A DNA stretch of 64,000 bases from GWB2-37-7 sp942492835 (GTDB taxonomy: Bacteria > Bacillota > Clostridia > Lutisporales > Lutisporaceae): the NCBI GenBank assembly GCA_942492835.1, contig OW818645.1, positions 3,782,001 through 3,846,000 on the forward strand. Direction: 5' to 3'. The notes beneath the pieces are model-generated. The model did not search any database and was not told where the DNA came from. It saw only the letters and a list, made by a program, of their open reading frames with translations. The position numbers were made by a program, and so were the translations under genes. Shown here piece after piece: positions 18,803 through 27,409 of the stretch (position 1 is its first letter; every line of letters starts with the position of its first letter).

Positions 18803-19768
18803 ATGCATTTGAATTGTGAGATTGAAACTATTAGTATTGAAAAGTGTGGATATTGGAAAGATTGGGAATCCCATAGAAATATGTTGATGAAATTAGTCAA
18901 TGATAATGTGATTGAAATACATAATAACTACGATAATATTGCAATATTTGGTGCTGGAGAATGCGATGATATAGATTTAAGATTTTTAACGAGTCGTTTT
19001 AATGAAGTATATTTAATAGATAAAGATATACAAGCAATGGAAAGTGGTAAAATAAATCAGCAGCTTACTGATTTAGAAAATAGTAAAATTACAATTGTTG
19101 ATGGTTTTGATTTTGCTGGTGTTTCTAAGCGGTTTTATATTGAGCTAGAAGAGATGCTCAGCGAAAACCAACCATTAAAAACTATTATTAGCTATATAAG
19201 AAATGAAGCGAATATGTTAGAAATGCCAAATGAATTAGATGGTTTGAAAAATAAATTTTCGGCAGTGTTGTCAGTTGCAGTTCATAGCCAGATATGCAAT
19301 AGAAATTATGTGATTTTTAATAAGTATTATGAAAGATATAATAAAAATGAATTGAAAGAAATAGAAGAAGAGTTGAAATATTTATACACACAAGCTGTAA
19401 AAATATATAATAATCTTTTATTACATGTAGCTAAGGCTGATGCTTCAATCCTTCTAGGGCTAGATATGATTGAGATATCAGAAGAAGCAGGGACATTGGA
19501 ATATTTACCAGTTATAGCTAAGGAAATTGCTGATGGAGATATTACAGCTATTATGAATTTTGCTGTAAACCATGGGGTTCTAGGCTCGGTGGAAGGACGA
19601 AATGACATTAATTCGAGAATAGATTTGAGAAACTTTAAAGAATACTTGAGTGAGAAAAAAATAATTCAAAATTTTTGGGTTTGGAACTTTGACAGTCAAA
19701 TGGCATATATGATGTATGCTTATACTGTTCATCTTAGTATTTTAGATTGTGCCACACACGACGTTTAG
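18803..19768 (+). CDS. SAM-dependent methyltransferase-like protein
   Basis: I do not recognise a precise family for this 321-residue protein. A Rossmann-type SAM-binding start is visible at about residues 47-75: AIFGAGECDDIDL (motif I) followed by VYLIDKDIQAM, where the acidic end of strand 2 would bind the ribose. The C-terminal half is helical, with a Trp/Phe-rich segment (NFWVWNFDSQMAYMMY). GGAGG lies 9 bases before the ATG. It is followed by D-serine dehydratase in the same direction, but the 94-base gap leaves an operon uncertain. Confidence 0.5.
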   Translation: MHLNCEIETISIEKCGYWKDWESHRNMLMKLVNDNVIEIHNNYDNIAIFGAGECDDIDLRFLTSRFNEVYLIDKDIQAMESGKINQQLTDLENSKITIVDGFDFAGVSKRFYIELEEMLSENQPLKTIISYIRNEANMLEMPNELDGLKNKFSAVLSVAVHSQICNRNYVIFNKYYERYNKNELKEIEEELKYLYTQAVKIYNNLLLHVAKADASILLGLDMIEISEEAGTLEYLPVIAKEIADGDITAIMNFAVNHGVLGSVEGRNDINSRIDLRNFKEYLSEKKIIQNFWVWNFDSQMAYMMYAYTVHLSILDCATHDV

Positions 19769-19862
19769 ACCGTTATTGTATAGCTGATTTTAAATAACAG
19801 TCTAACTTGGAGCCTGCCACTATTTTCATCAAGAACAAAAATATATACGAGGGAGAAAAGAT

Positions 19863-21230
19863 ATGGTATTAGATAAAACAATTATTGAATGGTGTGAGCA
19901 GTTTACGATAATGAATGATTTGATTTCACTAAAAGAAACATTTTGGCTAAATCCTAATAAGGTAAGATCAGAAGAAGCTATTATGGAGTGTCATATTAAG
20001 ATGGCTGATATTATAGATGCTACACATACATTAGAGCGATTTGCACCATATATAGCAGCTGTATATCCAGAAACAGCTGCATTTGCAGGTATAATAGAGT
20101 CTCCATTGGAACAAATTCCGTTAATGCAGCACTTTTTAGAAGTGGAAAATAGTTGTATAATACAAGGAAAACTTCTGCTTAAATGTGATAGTAAATTGCC
20201 TATATCTGGTTCTATTAAGGCAAGAGGCGGTATATATGAAGTATTAAAACACGCTGAAAATATTGCAATACAGCACAATATGTTAAAGAAAGAGGATAAT
20301 TATGCTATCTTAGCAGAGGAACGTTTTAAGAAATTGTTCTCGCAGTTTTCAATTGCAGTAGGTTCAACAGGAAATCTTGGTCTTTCAATCGGAATTATGG
20401 GTGCAATGCTAGGTTTTCATGTGTCTGTGCATATGTCTGCCGATGCACGTCAGTGGAAAAAAGATATACTCCGTAACAAGGGCGTAAATGTGGTTGAATA
20501 TGAGCAAGACTATAGTAAGGCAGTTGAGGAGGGTCGTAAGCAGTCAGAAAATGACCCGTACTGCTATTTTGTAGATGACGAAAACTCTAAAAATTTATTC
20601 CTTGGATATGCAGTTGCAGCTTTGAGACTACAAAAGCAACTAGAAGAAAAGGGTATTATAGTAGATAAAGAGCACCCATTGTTTGTCTATCTTCCATGTG
20701 GGGTGGGCGGTGGACCTGGTGGTGTGGCATTTGGCATAAAACAGGTCTACGGAGATGCAGCACACTGTTTTTTTGCAGAGCCAACGCATTCTCCTTGCAT
20801 GACATTGGGACTAGCCACCGGATACCACGACAAGGTGTGTGTTCAAGATTTTGGTATTGATAACCTCACCGCAGCAGACGGATTAGCAGTTGGAAGAGCT
20901 TCTAGCTTTGTTGGTAAAATTATAGAACTGTTTTTAAGCGGCAGCTATACAATCTCAGATGAAAATATGTATCATCTTCTTAGCACACTTATAGATATGG
21001 AGAAAATTGCTCTTGAGCCAAGTGCATTGGCAGGTATGATAGGTCCTGTAAATGTGATTAACACAATACATGGTAAAGAATATCTTGCTAATGAAGAAAT
21101 TACAGAACACATGAAAAATGCAACGCATTTAGTATGGGCTACTGGAGGTAATATGGTGCCAAAAGAGGTCATGAAAGAATATTATCAGAAGGGCAAAAAT
21201 GTAAAAAATAAATCATTACATAGTATCTAA
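19863..21230 (+). CDS. dsdA: D-serine ammonia-lyase (D-serine dehydratase)
   Basis: The enzyme converts D-serine to pyruvate and ammonia using PLP, for detoxification or use of D-serine. The 455-residue protein carries the PLP lysine Lys119 in SGSIKARGG, the phosphate-binding loop VGSTGNLGLSIG, PCGVGGGPGG and the C-terminal EPSALAGMIGP that define DsdA. An AGGGAG site lies about 8 bases upstream. No LysR-type DsdC regulator or DsdX transporter is adjacent. Confidence 0.93.
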   Translation: MVLDKTIIEWCEQFTIMNDLISLKETFWLNPNKVRSEEAIMECHIKMADIIDATHTLERFAPYIAAVYPETAAFAGIIESPLEQIPLMQHFLEVENSCIIQGKLLLKCDSKLPISGSIKARGGIYEVLKHAENIAIQHNMLKKEDNYAILAEERFKKLFSQFSIAVGSTGNLGLSIGIMGAMLGFHVSVHMSADARQWKKDILRNKGVNVVEYEQDYSKAVEEGRKQSENDPYCYFVDDENSKNLFLGYAVAALRLQKQLEEKGIIVDKEHPLFVYLPCGVGGGPGGVAFGIKQVYGDAAHCFFAEPTHSPCMTLGLATGYHDKVCVQDFGIDNLTAADGLAVGRASSFVGKIIELFLSGSYTISDENMYHLLSTLIDMEKIALEPSALAGMIGPVNVINTIHGKEYLANEEITEHMKNATHLVWATGGNMVPKEVMKEYYQKGKNVKNKSLHSI

Positions 21231-21265
21231 TAAGAATTAAGCATATTAGGGAAATGTTAGTAAAG

Positions 21266-21308
21266 TCAAAAGCCAGTAATTCATTTGAATTGCTGGCTTT
21301 TGATTTTC
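21266..21308 (+). terminator. Terminator after dsdA, next to a tRNA-Pro 3' scar
   Basis: TCAAAAGCCAG (21266-21276) pairs with CTGGCTTTTGA (21293-21303), with an internal AATTCA/TGAATT extension, then TTTTC. The same arrangement (AAGCCAG...CTGGCTT then TGGTCTGGGTGAC) recurs at 45552-45610. Confidence 0.75.
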
Positions 21309-21313
21309 TATAA

Positions 21314-21328
21314 TGGTCTGGGTGACAA
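21314..21328 (-). repeat. Short tRNA-Pro 3'-end remnant (scar 1)
   Basis: TGGTCTGGGTGACAA is identical to the acceptor end of the tRNA-Pro(GGG) 3' fragment at 45596, including the encoded CCA (reverse strand). Similarity stops after 15 bases. Alone it would be weak, but the terminator hairpin in front of it is also shared with the 45.6-kb site. Confidence 0.5.
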
Positions 21329-21485
21329 ATAGCAAACATGAAAAGATCAAGATAGAAAAAAAATATACTTATATGAAGCACTATTCATATTATCAATTTG
21401 ACTATAAAAATGCTGAATGATAACATTTTGATGGTGCTACATTGATTATGTTAAGTTGAAATAGCATTATTAAAGGGGTAAACTA

Positions 21486-22310
21486 ATGAACTATAAAAAG
21501 CAAAGCGAATTATTAGAATCTATTTTAGTAGATGTAGAAAGAGAAGTAATCGGAGTTAAGTTCGTTTTTTCGGAGGATGAATGGAATAAAATATCGGGAA
21601 TAGATTTGAAAAAGCCATTACCGTATTGTGTTTGTGTAAAGTCTGCGTCGTTAGGACATTCAATAAAAATGTTATCTGAGAAAGGCGGGTGCAGGGGAGG
21701 AAATAGAGCTTTAGGTATAGATGAACCAAGTAAAGAATACTATGAAGGTAAAAGTGGTGTTGAGCTTGGCTTATATAAAGACAGTATAATAGGTAAAAAA
21801 GTAGTTGAGTCCAACTCTATTAATAAGGTAAAGCCATATGGATTGATAATTAAGCCGCTAAGTCAATACGAAGTTGATCCTGATGTGGTACTTGTCATAG
21901 GTAATTCCTATAGCATCATGAGATTAGTACAAGGTTACTCATATCATTTTGGTATAAACAGTTCTTTTTCTTTATCAGGAAACCAAGCAGTATGTTTAGA
22001 GTCTACAGTTAAGCCATATCTAAATAATGATATTAATATATCAATGCTCTGCTCTGGTACCAGATACAAGGCAAAATGGGGGAAAAATGAAATAGTAGCA
22101 GGCATTCCCTATTCAAAATTAGAAACGATTATAGACGGAATTGTAAGTACAATAAATCCAACTGAGATGGATGAAAACAAAGAGATAATAGTAAACGGGT
22201 TAAAGAGCAATGGGTTAATAAACGATGTAAATATAGTTTTAGGGTCAACATATTATTGGACTAAGGAGAATAATGAATTAAATGGAAATTGTAAGGAAAA
22301 AAATAAATAG
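21486..22310 (+). CDS. DUF169 domain-containing protein
   Basis: The protein has 274 residues with the DUF169 (COG2043) pattern: an early Cys-containing segment (CVCVKSASLGHSI, then KGGCRGGNRALG) and the characteristic DPDVVLVIGNSYSIMRLVQGYSYHFG. The conserved cysteines suggest metal or cluster binding, but the function of the family is unknown. It overlaps the start of the ABC permease gene by 29 bases, so it is probably co-expressed with the importer and may act on the imported compound. Confidence 0.75.
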   Translation: MNYKKQSELLESILVDVEREVIGVKFVFSEDEWNKISGIDLKKPLPYCVCVKSASLGHSIKMLSEKGGCRGGNRALGIDEPSKEYYEGKSGVELGLYKDSIIGKKVVESNSINKVKPYGLIIKPLSQYEVDPDVVLVIGNSYSIMRLVQGYSYHFGINSSFSLSGNQAVCLESTVKPYLNNDINISMLCSGTRYKAKWGKNEIVAGIPYSKLETIIDGIVSTINPTEMDENKEIIVNGLKSNGLINDVNIVLGSTYYWTKENNELNGNCKEKNK

Positions 22311-23100
22311 AAACAACAAAGAATTTACAATTATTGCAGCTCGTACAATCATAGTATTTTCCTTACTGCTTTTGTGGCAGTTCACGGCAATGAAAGGGTA
22401 TTACAATCCTTTCTATACAAGTTATCCTACGGAAATAGTAATGGATATGGTTGAGTTTTATACTAGCGGAGATTTAGCGCATCATGCTTCAATTACCCTT
22501 AAAGAAGCCTTTTTTGGTTTGTTTCTAGGTTCTTTTTTTGGAATAATCTTAGGGGTCATTTTCAGCCAATTTAAAACCTTTGGGAAAGTAATCATACCTA
22601 TTATTTCTATGATTGCAGGGATTCCCCAGTTAACTTTAGCGCCTATATACATATTGTGGTTTGGTTTTGGATTAATATCTAAAGTTTTTTTAGCAAGTTT
22701 GATGGTCTTTTTCGGAGTTTTTTTCTCAACATATAATGCGATAAAAAACCTAGATCAAAGATGGATAGAATCATCACATTTACTGGGAGCCACTTCTTTG
22801 AGTACCTTGAGACATGTGGTAATTCCGACAAGTATGCCGTGGATAATTTCTGGAATTAGAGGTGGAGTAAGCGCGAGTATGGTAGGAGCTATCATTGGTG
22901 AATATATGGGTGCAGCAGGTGGCTTTGGCTGGATGGTTAGTTTTGCAGCATCCTACTTCAATATAAAAAGAGTTATGTCATGTATTTTAATTTTGTTAGT
23001 TGTCAATATGTTGATGAACTGGTTATTAGATAAGCTTGAAAAATACTTATTAAGGTGGAGAAAGGAAACACAGTTGACTTTTAACACATCAAATATATAA
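22282..23100 (+). CDS. ABC transporter permease (SsuC/TauC-like)
   Basis: This is an inner-membrane permease of the nitrate/sulfonate/taurine type, 272 residues with about six hydrophobic segments. The EAA loop (IESSHLLGATSLSTLRHVVIPTSMPWIISGIRGG) that contacts the ATPase is clear. The gene starts inside the end of the DUF169 gene. The substrate cannot be read from the sequence. Confidence 0.88.
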   Translation: MEIVRKKINRNNKEFTIIAARTIIVFSLLLLWQFTAMKGYYNPFYTSYPTEIVMDMVEFYTSGDLAHHASITLKEAFFGLFLGSFFGIILGVIFSQFKTFGKVIIPIISMIAGIPQLTLAPIYILWFGFGLISKVFLASLMVFFGVFFSTYNAIKNLDQRWIESSHLLGATSLSTLRHVVIPTSMPWIISGIRGGVSASMVGAIIGEYMGAAGGFGWMVSFAASYFNIKRVMSCILILLVVNMLMNWLLDKLEKYLLRWRKETQLTFNTSNI

Positions 23101-23128
23101 TAAAATTCAAAAAACAAGGAGGATAATT

Positions 23129-24133
23129 ATGAAAAAAATAGTTGCACTTTTATTAGCAGTTACAATCATGTTTTCTTTAGTAGGATGTACAAAAACTGCA
23201 GATGCAAAAAAAGAGGATGGGTTAACCGACATAAAAATTGCGGAATTTAGAGGGTTGACTTGGTCGGCACTTTACGTAGCCTATCAAAATGGATATTTCC
23301 AAGAGGAAGGCTTGAATCCTGAGTTACTTAAAATAGATGATGGACCAAATGCTTTTCAAGGTATGCATGCAGGTGAAGCGGAGTTTTGTATTATATCACA
23401 GGAGGTTCCATTAAAGGCACAGGAAAAGGGAATTGAATCTGTATTTATAACAACAATGTTAAAAACCAGGTATTATGCTTTTGTTGGTGGAAAGGGAATA
23501 ACTAGTATTGATCAATTGAAAGGGCAGAATGTTTTTGCTAGTACACCTGGATCAGCACCATATACTTTTTGTTTGGCAGTATTAAGGGAAGCAGGATTAG
23601 AACCTGGGAAGGATGTAACGCTGGTACAAATGAACAAGGGAGCGGTAATGGCAGCTCTAGATAAGGGTGAAGTAAAAGCCGCATTTGTTAACATGGACAA
23701 TTATGTAGAAGCAGATAATGTTGAGGGTCTTACTTATTTAGTTGATACTAGAAGAGAAGAGGATGTTAAAAAGTATTTAAAATCAGAAGAATTCCCAGGA
23801 GAGGTTATCGCTGTTACAAAGAAGTTCTGCGATGAAAACCCTCAGACAGTTCAATCCTTCGTAAATGCTATTGCAAAAGGAGTTAGATGGATTGAAGGAC
23901 ATAGCTCTGCAGAAGTAGCTAATTTAATTTCACCTTTATTTTCTGGTATGAAGCCTGAAATTTTAGAAAAAAAGATTGAAGTTTTGAGAGGTGCTATGAG
24001 TAGTACTGGTTATATTTCTGAAGAAGGTCAGAAGGCAGTTGAAAATATGGCAATAGACGCTCAGGTTATAAAAAGCAATTTTAAGTATAGCGATATAGTT
24101 AGAATGGAATTTGTAGAGAAAGCGTATAAGTAA
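23129..24133 (+). CDS. ABC transporter substrate-binding lipoprotein (NMT1/SsuA-like)
   Basis: This is an extracellular lipid-anchored binding protein, 334 residues. It has a signal peptide ending in the lipobox LVGC (Cys20) and then the NMT1/THI5-like fold (IAEFRGLTWSALYVAYQNGYFQEEGLNPEL). The family binds sulfonates, nitrate, thiamine precursors or aromatic acids; which one is unknown here. It is preceded by AAGGAGG and lies between its permease and ATPase genes. Confidence 0.88.
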   Translation: MKKIVALLLAVTIMFSLVGCTKTADAKKEDGLTDIKIAEFRGLTWSALYVAYQNGYFQEEGLNPELLKIDDGPNAFQGMHAGEAEFCIISQEVPLKAQEKGIESVFITTMLKTRYYAFVGGKGITSIDQLKGQNVFASTPGSAPYTFCLAVLREAGLEPGKDVTLVQMNKGAVMAALDKGEVKAAFVNMDNYVEADNVEGLTYLVDTRREEDVKKYLKSEEFPGEVIAVTKKFCDENPQTVQSFVNAIAKGVRWIEGHSSAEVANLISPLFSGMKPEILEKKIEVLRGAMSSTGYISEEGQKAVENMAIDAQVIKSNFKYSDIVRMEFVEKAYK

Positions 24134-24134
24134 A

Positions 24135-25151
24135 ATGAGCTATATTGAAATAACAGACATTGAAAAGTCATTTGCAAATCAAGAAATTCTAAAGAAAATA
24201 AATATATCTATACAAAAAGGTGAATTTATTACTCTGTTAGGACCATCTGGCTGCGGGAAAACAACGTTACTAAGAAGTATTGCAGGATTAGAGCCAATAG
24301 ATGGTGGTAGTATTTCAGTAGAAGGAAAAGAAATAACTAATCTAGCTCCGAACCAAAGAAATGTTGGAATGGTATTTCAGCAATATAGCCTATTTCCAAC
24401 TATGACAGTATATGACAATATTTCTTATGGCCTAAAAATGAAAAAGGTAAAAAAAGTTGAAATAGAAAAAAGTGTTGATGACATGCTGGAAATTATTGAT
24501 ATGAAAGATTGTAAGAATAAATATCCCTCTCAGTTATCAGGGGGAGAGCAACAACGTGTTGCTATTGCAAGAAGTATGATAACTAATCCAAAAGTAATGT
24601 TAATGGATGAACCGTTTAGCTCTATTGATGCTAAGCTCAGAAAGTTATTACAAATTAGAATCAAAAATATTCATAAAAGATTAAACATGACAACTATATT
24701 TGTAACACATGATCAAGAGGAAGCAATTAGACTTTCAGATAGAATATATCTATTTAATGAAGGGAATATTGAGCAAGAAGGAACACCCATGGACATATAT
24801 TGTAACCCAAAAACACCTTTTGTAGCAGGATTTATTGGCAGTTATAATATATTAAGCAAAACAGAATTTAATACATTAATAGGAAATAATGAAATTTTGG
24901 CAGACTCTGTATTTTTAAAGCCAGAAGTTATAAACATTAGGAAAAACGAATCTCATTATGAGGAAAATGTATATACTTTTAAAGCAAAAATAAAAAACGT
25001 CCTATATCAAGGGAATATAATACGATATGAAGTAGTTAAGAACGATATCTCCATTAATATAGATGTTCTGTATCATAATAATAGTTATGCAGAAGAAGAT
25101 GAGGTTTGGATTTCATTTAATAAAAAGGACTTAATATCTTACAAACAATAA
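24135..25151 (+). CDS. ABC transporter ATP-binding protein
   Basis: The 338-residue ATPase has Walker A GPSGCGKTT, Q-loop VFQQYSLFP, signature LSGGEQQRVAIARS, Walker B MLMDEPF and H-loop THDQEE. A C-terminal extension of about 100 residues looks like a TOBE-type regulatory domain, which is unusual for SsuB-like proteins and closer to PotA/CysA. One base separates it from the lipoprotein stop. It is the last gene of the DUF169-transporter operon. Confidence 0.9.
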   Translation: MSYIEITDIEKSFANQEILKKINISIQKGEFITLLGPSGCGKTTLLRSIAGLEPIDGGSISVEGKEITNLAPNQRNVGMVFQQYSLFPTMTVYDNISYGLKMKKVKKVEIEKSVDDMLEIIDMKDCKNKYPSQLSGGEQQRVAIARSMITNPKVMLMDEPFSSIDAKLRKLLQIRIKNIHKRLNMTTIFVTHDQEEAIRLSDRIYLFNEGNIEQEGTPMDIYCNPKTPFVAGFIGSYNILSKTEFNTLIGNNEILADSVFLKPEVINIRKNESHYEENVYTFKAKIKNVLYQGNIIRYEVVKNDISINIDVLYHNNSYAEEDEVWISFNKKDLISYKQ

Positions 25152-25193
25152 TTTATATCCTACAAGAGCATTTACTCTTGTTTCATTTTACGA

Positions 25194-25233
25194 ATAAACG
25201 CCGTTTCCTTAATATCGGAAACGGCGTTTATTT
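25194..25233 (+). terminator. Terminator after ABC importer operon
   Basis: AAACGCCGTTTCC (25196-25208) pairs perfectly with GGAAACGGCGTTT (25217-25229) around an 8-nt loop, followed by ATTTG. It is the strongest hairpin in this part of the window. Confidence 0.8.
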
Positions 25234-25252
25234 GTGTATGACCAGTGGATAT

Positions 25253-25272
25253 GTGCCAAGCATCGAAGTTAT
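25253..25272 (+). repeat. Partial left-end copy of the REP-type element
   Basis: GTGCCAAGCATCGAAGTTAT matches the first 20 bases of the element left end at 34362 with one change; even the preceding GGATAT is shared. The rest of the element is absent. Confidence 0.55.
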
Positions 25273-25489
25273 ACTTCAATTCATTATCCTCAGTCTGCTT
25301 TTCATTTCAATACTTATAAAATCATTAAAATTGATTTCTGACTTATTCTCTTCAATATTTTTTATTATTTCATTTGTATCCTTGCTAAAATTTACATTTA
25401 AGTTAAATACCACATGTGACATGCATGTACATTATTTAGAAATTGAGGTGTAATGTTACTTAAATGTAAATTAGGGGAGGCTGGTTGAG

Positions 25490-26086
25490 ATGAGAAGTAA
25501 AAGAGCAAAGTTTTCTGCTGCGTTATTAATTTGTTTTATACTTATTTTTACTTTAATGAGTGTAACTTACGCACATCCTGGGAGGACAGATAAGAATGGT
25601 GGACATTATGTAAGAACAGCAGGTTATGGCTATACAGTAGGCTCCTATCATTATCACAACGGGGGTAGCACAACTACTAAAAGCATAAGCACTAATAATT
25701 ATAGCTATAAAGTTTTTAGGATACAAAATAGGTTAAATGATTTAGGATATAATTGTGGAACTCCTGATGGTTATACAGGTAGCCAAACTAAAAATGCAAT
25801 TATTATGTTTCAAAAAGCTAATGGACTAGTAGCTGATGGAGTAGTTGGCTCAAAAACAAATCAGATATTATTTAGTGATAGTGCAATAAAAGCAGGAAGC
25901 ACAACTTCTGCACAAGTAAGTAGTCAAACAGAGAAGAAAGAAATCATTGTTTATATAACAAAAACAGGTAAAAAGTATCATCAAGGGAGTTGTTCTTACT
26001 TATCGAAAAGTAAAATAGCAACAAAATTAGTAGATGCAAAATCTAATGGATATACTCCTTGCAGTAGATGTAATCCCCCAAGATAA
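25490..26086 (+). CDS. Secreted YHYH-motif protein with peptidoglycan-binding domain
   Basis: This 198-residue exported protein has a signal peptide at residues 1-28 (hydrophobic core AALLICFILIFTLMSV). A short His-rich motif follows (AHPGRTDKNGGHY...GSYHYHNGG), probably metal binding. Residues about 70-125 match a PG_binding_1 domain (IQNRLNDLGYNCGTPDGYTGSQTKNAI). The C-terminus, YITKTGKKYHQGSCSYL...GYTPCSRCNPP, is an Ada-like zinc-binding module found at the end of many secreted clostridial proteins. It probably acts in or on the cell wall. The region from its residue 17 onward is duplicated at 33.05 kb. Confidence 0.75.
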   Translation: MRSKRAKFSAALLICFILIFTLMSVTYAHPGRTDKNGGHYVRTAGYGYTVGSYHYHNGGSTTTKSISTNNYSYKVFRIQNRLNDLGYNCGTPDGYTGSQTKNAIIMFQKANGLVADGVVGSKTNQILFSDSAIKAGSTTSAQVSSQTEKKEIIVYITKTGKKYHQGSCSYLSKSKIATKLVDAKSNGYTPCSRCNPPR

Positions 26087-26194
26087 TATTATAATAGAGC
26101 TTTCTTTACATATATAGGGTACATTTCATTCGGGTCACTGGATTTTAACTTTCAATAATGGTCTGGGTGACAAGATTTGAACTTGTGACCTCTT
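25540..26194. repeat. 655-bp segmental duplication, copy 1
   Basis: This segment matches 33049-33703 at a constant offset of 7509 bases with no indels. I count 11 base differences, all transitions. It covers most of the YHYH gene, the downstream intergenic region and a tRNA-Pro 3' fragment. Confidence 0.9.
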
Positions 26195-26462
26195 GAACCC
26201 CATAAAAGCATTCTTCAAAAGTTAATTATATGTCCAAATGACTGGAAGTGTTGGCTACGAGGTTGGCTGTAAAATTTTAATAAAAGGATTAGTCAAAAAA
26301 GAGAAGATTATACTTTGTAAAGTCAGGCTCAAGAAAAAGAAATCAGATTAAATTAGGAAGCAAAAAGAACCGTCCCCACTGCTTCTACATTTTGAAAGTT
26401 TCAGGAGGTATGTATCGAATCATATAGAATAAGTAATATATTATTTAATGGGGGTGCATATA
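26087..26462. other. Intergenic region with tRNA-Pro scar and GGGACGG-type repeat
   Basis: It holds the end of duplication copy 1, the tRNA-Pro fragment at 26159-26203, and a repeat fragment AAGAACCGTCCCCAC near 26366 flanked by AAGCA/TGCTT. The GGGACGG core recurs in hairpins at 29901 and 38889. No gene was found. Confidence 0.5.
26159..26203 (-). repeat. tRNA-Pro(GGG) 3'-half fragment (scar 2)
   Basis: On the reverse strand this reads as the anticodon-loop end, variable loop, T arm, acceptor 3' strand and CCA of tRNA-Pro(GGG). It differs from the 45.6-kb copy at one T-stem base and diverges in the anticodon loop. The 5' half is absent, so it is not a functional tRNA gene. Confidence 0.7.
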
Positions 26463-26858
26463 GTGAAATTAGATGAAGCAAAAGTAAAAGGTGATTTAGA
26501 TGGGTATAAAAGCAAGGCACAGGAATATGCTAATGACCCTGAAAAGACAGAGAAACTATTTAGTGAGGCGGTAAAAAAAGCTGATGGACTGAAAGGTCCC
26601 CTAGAAAAAGTATGGGAAGATCTGCAGTTAATGTTTGGGATTGTAATGGACTGGATTAAAGGTGAATATCGAGATGTTCCGATTGGATCTATTATTGCAA
26701 TTATAGCAGCTGTCCTATATTTTGTATCGCCAATTGACTTAATACCTGACTTTATACCCGTTGCTGGATATTTTGATGATATATTTGTAGTGGGATTAGT
26801 TATTAATCAAGTCAGGGCTGATTTGAATAAATATAAGATATGGAAAGAAAACAGATAA
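26463..26858 (+). CDS. YkvA family protein (DUF1232)
   Basis: This is a small membrane protein with the DUF1232 signature SPIDLIPDFIPVAGYFDDIFVVGLVI inside two hydrophobic segments (residues about 75-115). The function is unknown. The N-terminal 60 residues are charged and helical. I prefer the GTG start at 26463, which follows GGGGGTG with good spacing, to the ATG at 26448 that overlaps that ribosome site. Confidence 0.75.
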   Translation: MKLDEAKVKGDLDGYKSKAQEYANDPEKTEKLFSEAVKKADGLKGPLEKVWEDLQLMFGIVMDWIKGEYRDVPIGSIIAIIAAVLYFVSPIDLIPDFIPVAGYFDDIFVVGLVINQVRADLNKYKIWKENR

Positions 26859-26965
26859 CGGTTGATGGTATCAATTATATTCTAATATTTTCTTTGCAAT
26901 TAGTGGACAATACAAAACAAACTGCTATTTGTAATAGTAGTAAAATAAATAAAGAATTAAAATCC

Positions 26966-26990
26966 AAAGAGCTAACAGGCTCTTTTTCTT
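26966..26990 (+). terminator. Terminator after YkvA-like gene
   Basis: AAAGAGC (26966-26972) pairs with GCTCTTT (26979-26985) around a 6-nt loop, followed by Ts. Confidence 0.7.
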
Positions 26991-27053
26991 TTGGAATGAT
27001 AAAGGAATCTCGCTTTGATTGCAGAATATGGTAATTGAAGGGGGGTGAACATA

Positions 27054-27305
27054 TTGAGCTACTATGAAGATGAAGTTCCAAAGGTGCTTGAAATAGGCAA
27101 GGAATACACCGAGAGAGAAATATATCTATTTGTTGTAAACAATAAATACTGCAGTGTAATAAGTAAATCGAGAATTCGTTTAGATAATAATGGTATTAGT
27201 AAATTAACTATTATTGAAATACTTGAGGGATATGAGCATAAAGGTGATGGATATATGACTTATAACATCCCATCACGCAAAAGTAAAATATATATAATAA
27301 ACTAA
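27054..27305 (+). CDS. Hypothetical protein
   Basis: I recognise no family in this 83-residue protein. It is acidic and beta-rich in appearance, with no signal peptide or membrane segment. The TTG at 27054 lies 8 bases after a very strong AAGGGGGG site, so I take it as the start over the GTG at 27045 that abuts the site. The good ribosome site suggests it is real. Confidence 0.45.
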   Translation: MSYYEDEVPKVLEIGKEYTEREIYLFVVNNKYCSVISKSRIRLDNNGISKLTIIEILEGYEHKGDGYMTYNIPSRKSKIYIIN

Positions 27306-27364
27306 GGAGACATAGTAGATAAGTGCCAGGCACAGAAGTTATCCAGTTATTGATTAAATACAGA

Positions 27365-27402
27365 CCTTCTGATATTATTAGATTAACGATATTATCAGGA
27401 GG
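27365..27402 (+). promoter_or_regulatory. Left-end hairpin masking the transposase ribosome site
   Basis: CCTTCTGATATTA at the 5' side pairs with the segment ending ATATCAGGAGG, so the AGGAGG ribosome site lies in the 3' strand of the stem. The T run after it could also make it a terminator that stops read-through from outside. Either way, transposase expression should be kept low. Confidence 0.6.
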
Positions 27403-27409
27403 TTTTTTT

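Noticed and set aside
25178..25453. 91-residue hydrophobic ORF after the ABC importer
   Set aside because: It begins at the strong terminator, has no ribosome site and overlaps a REP-end fragment; chance frame in AT-rich DNA.
26840..27034. 64-residue ORF overlapping the end of the YkvA-like gene
   Set aside because: The frame runs through a terminator hairpin and has no ribosome site or recognisable motif.
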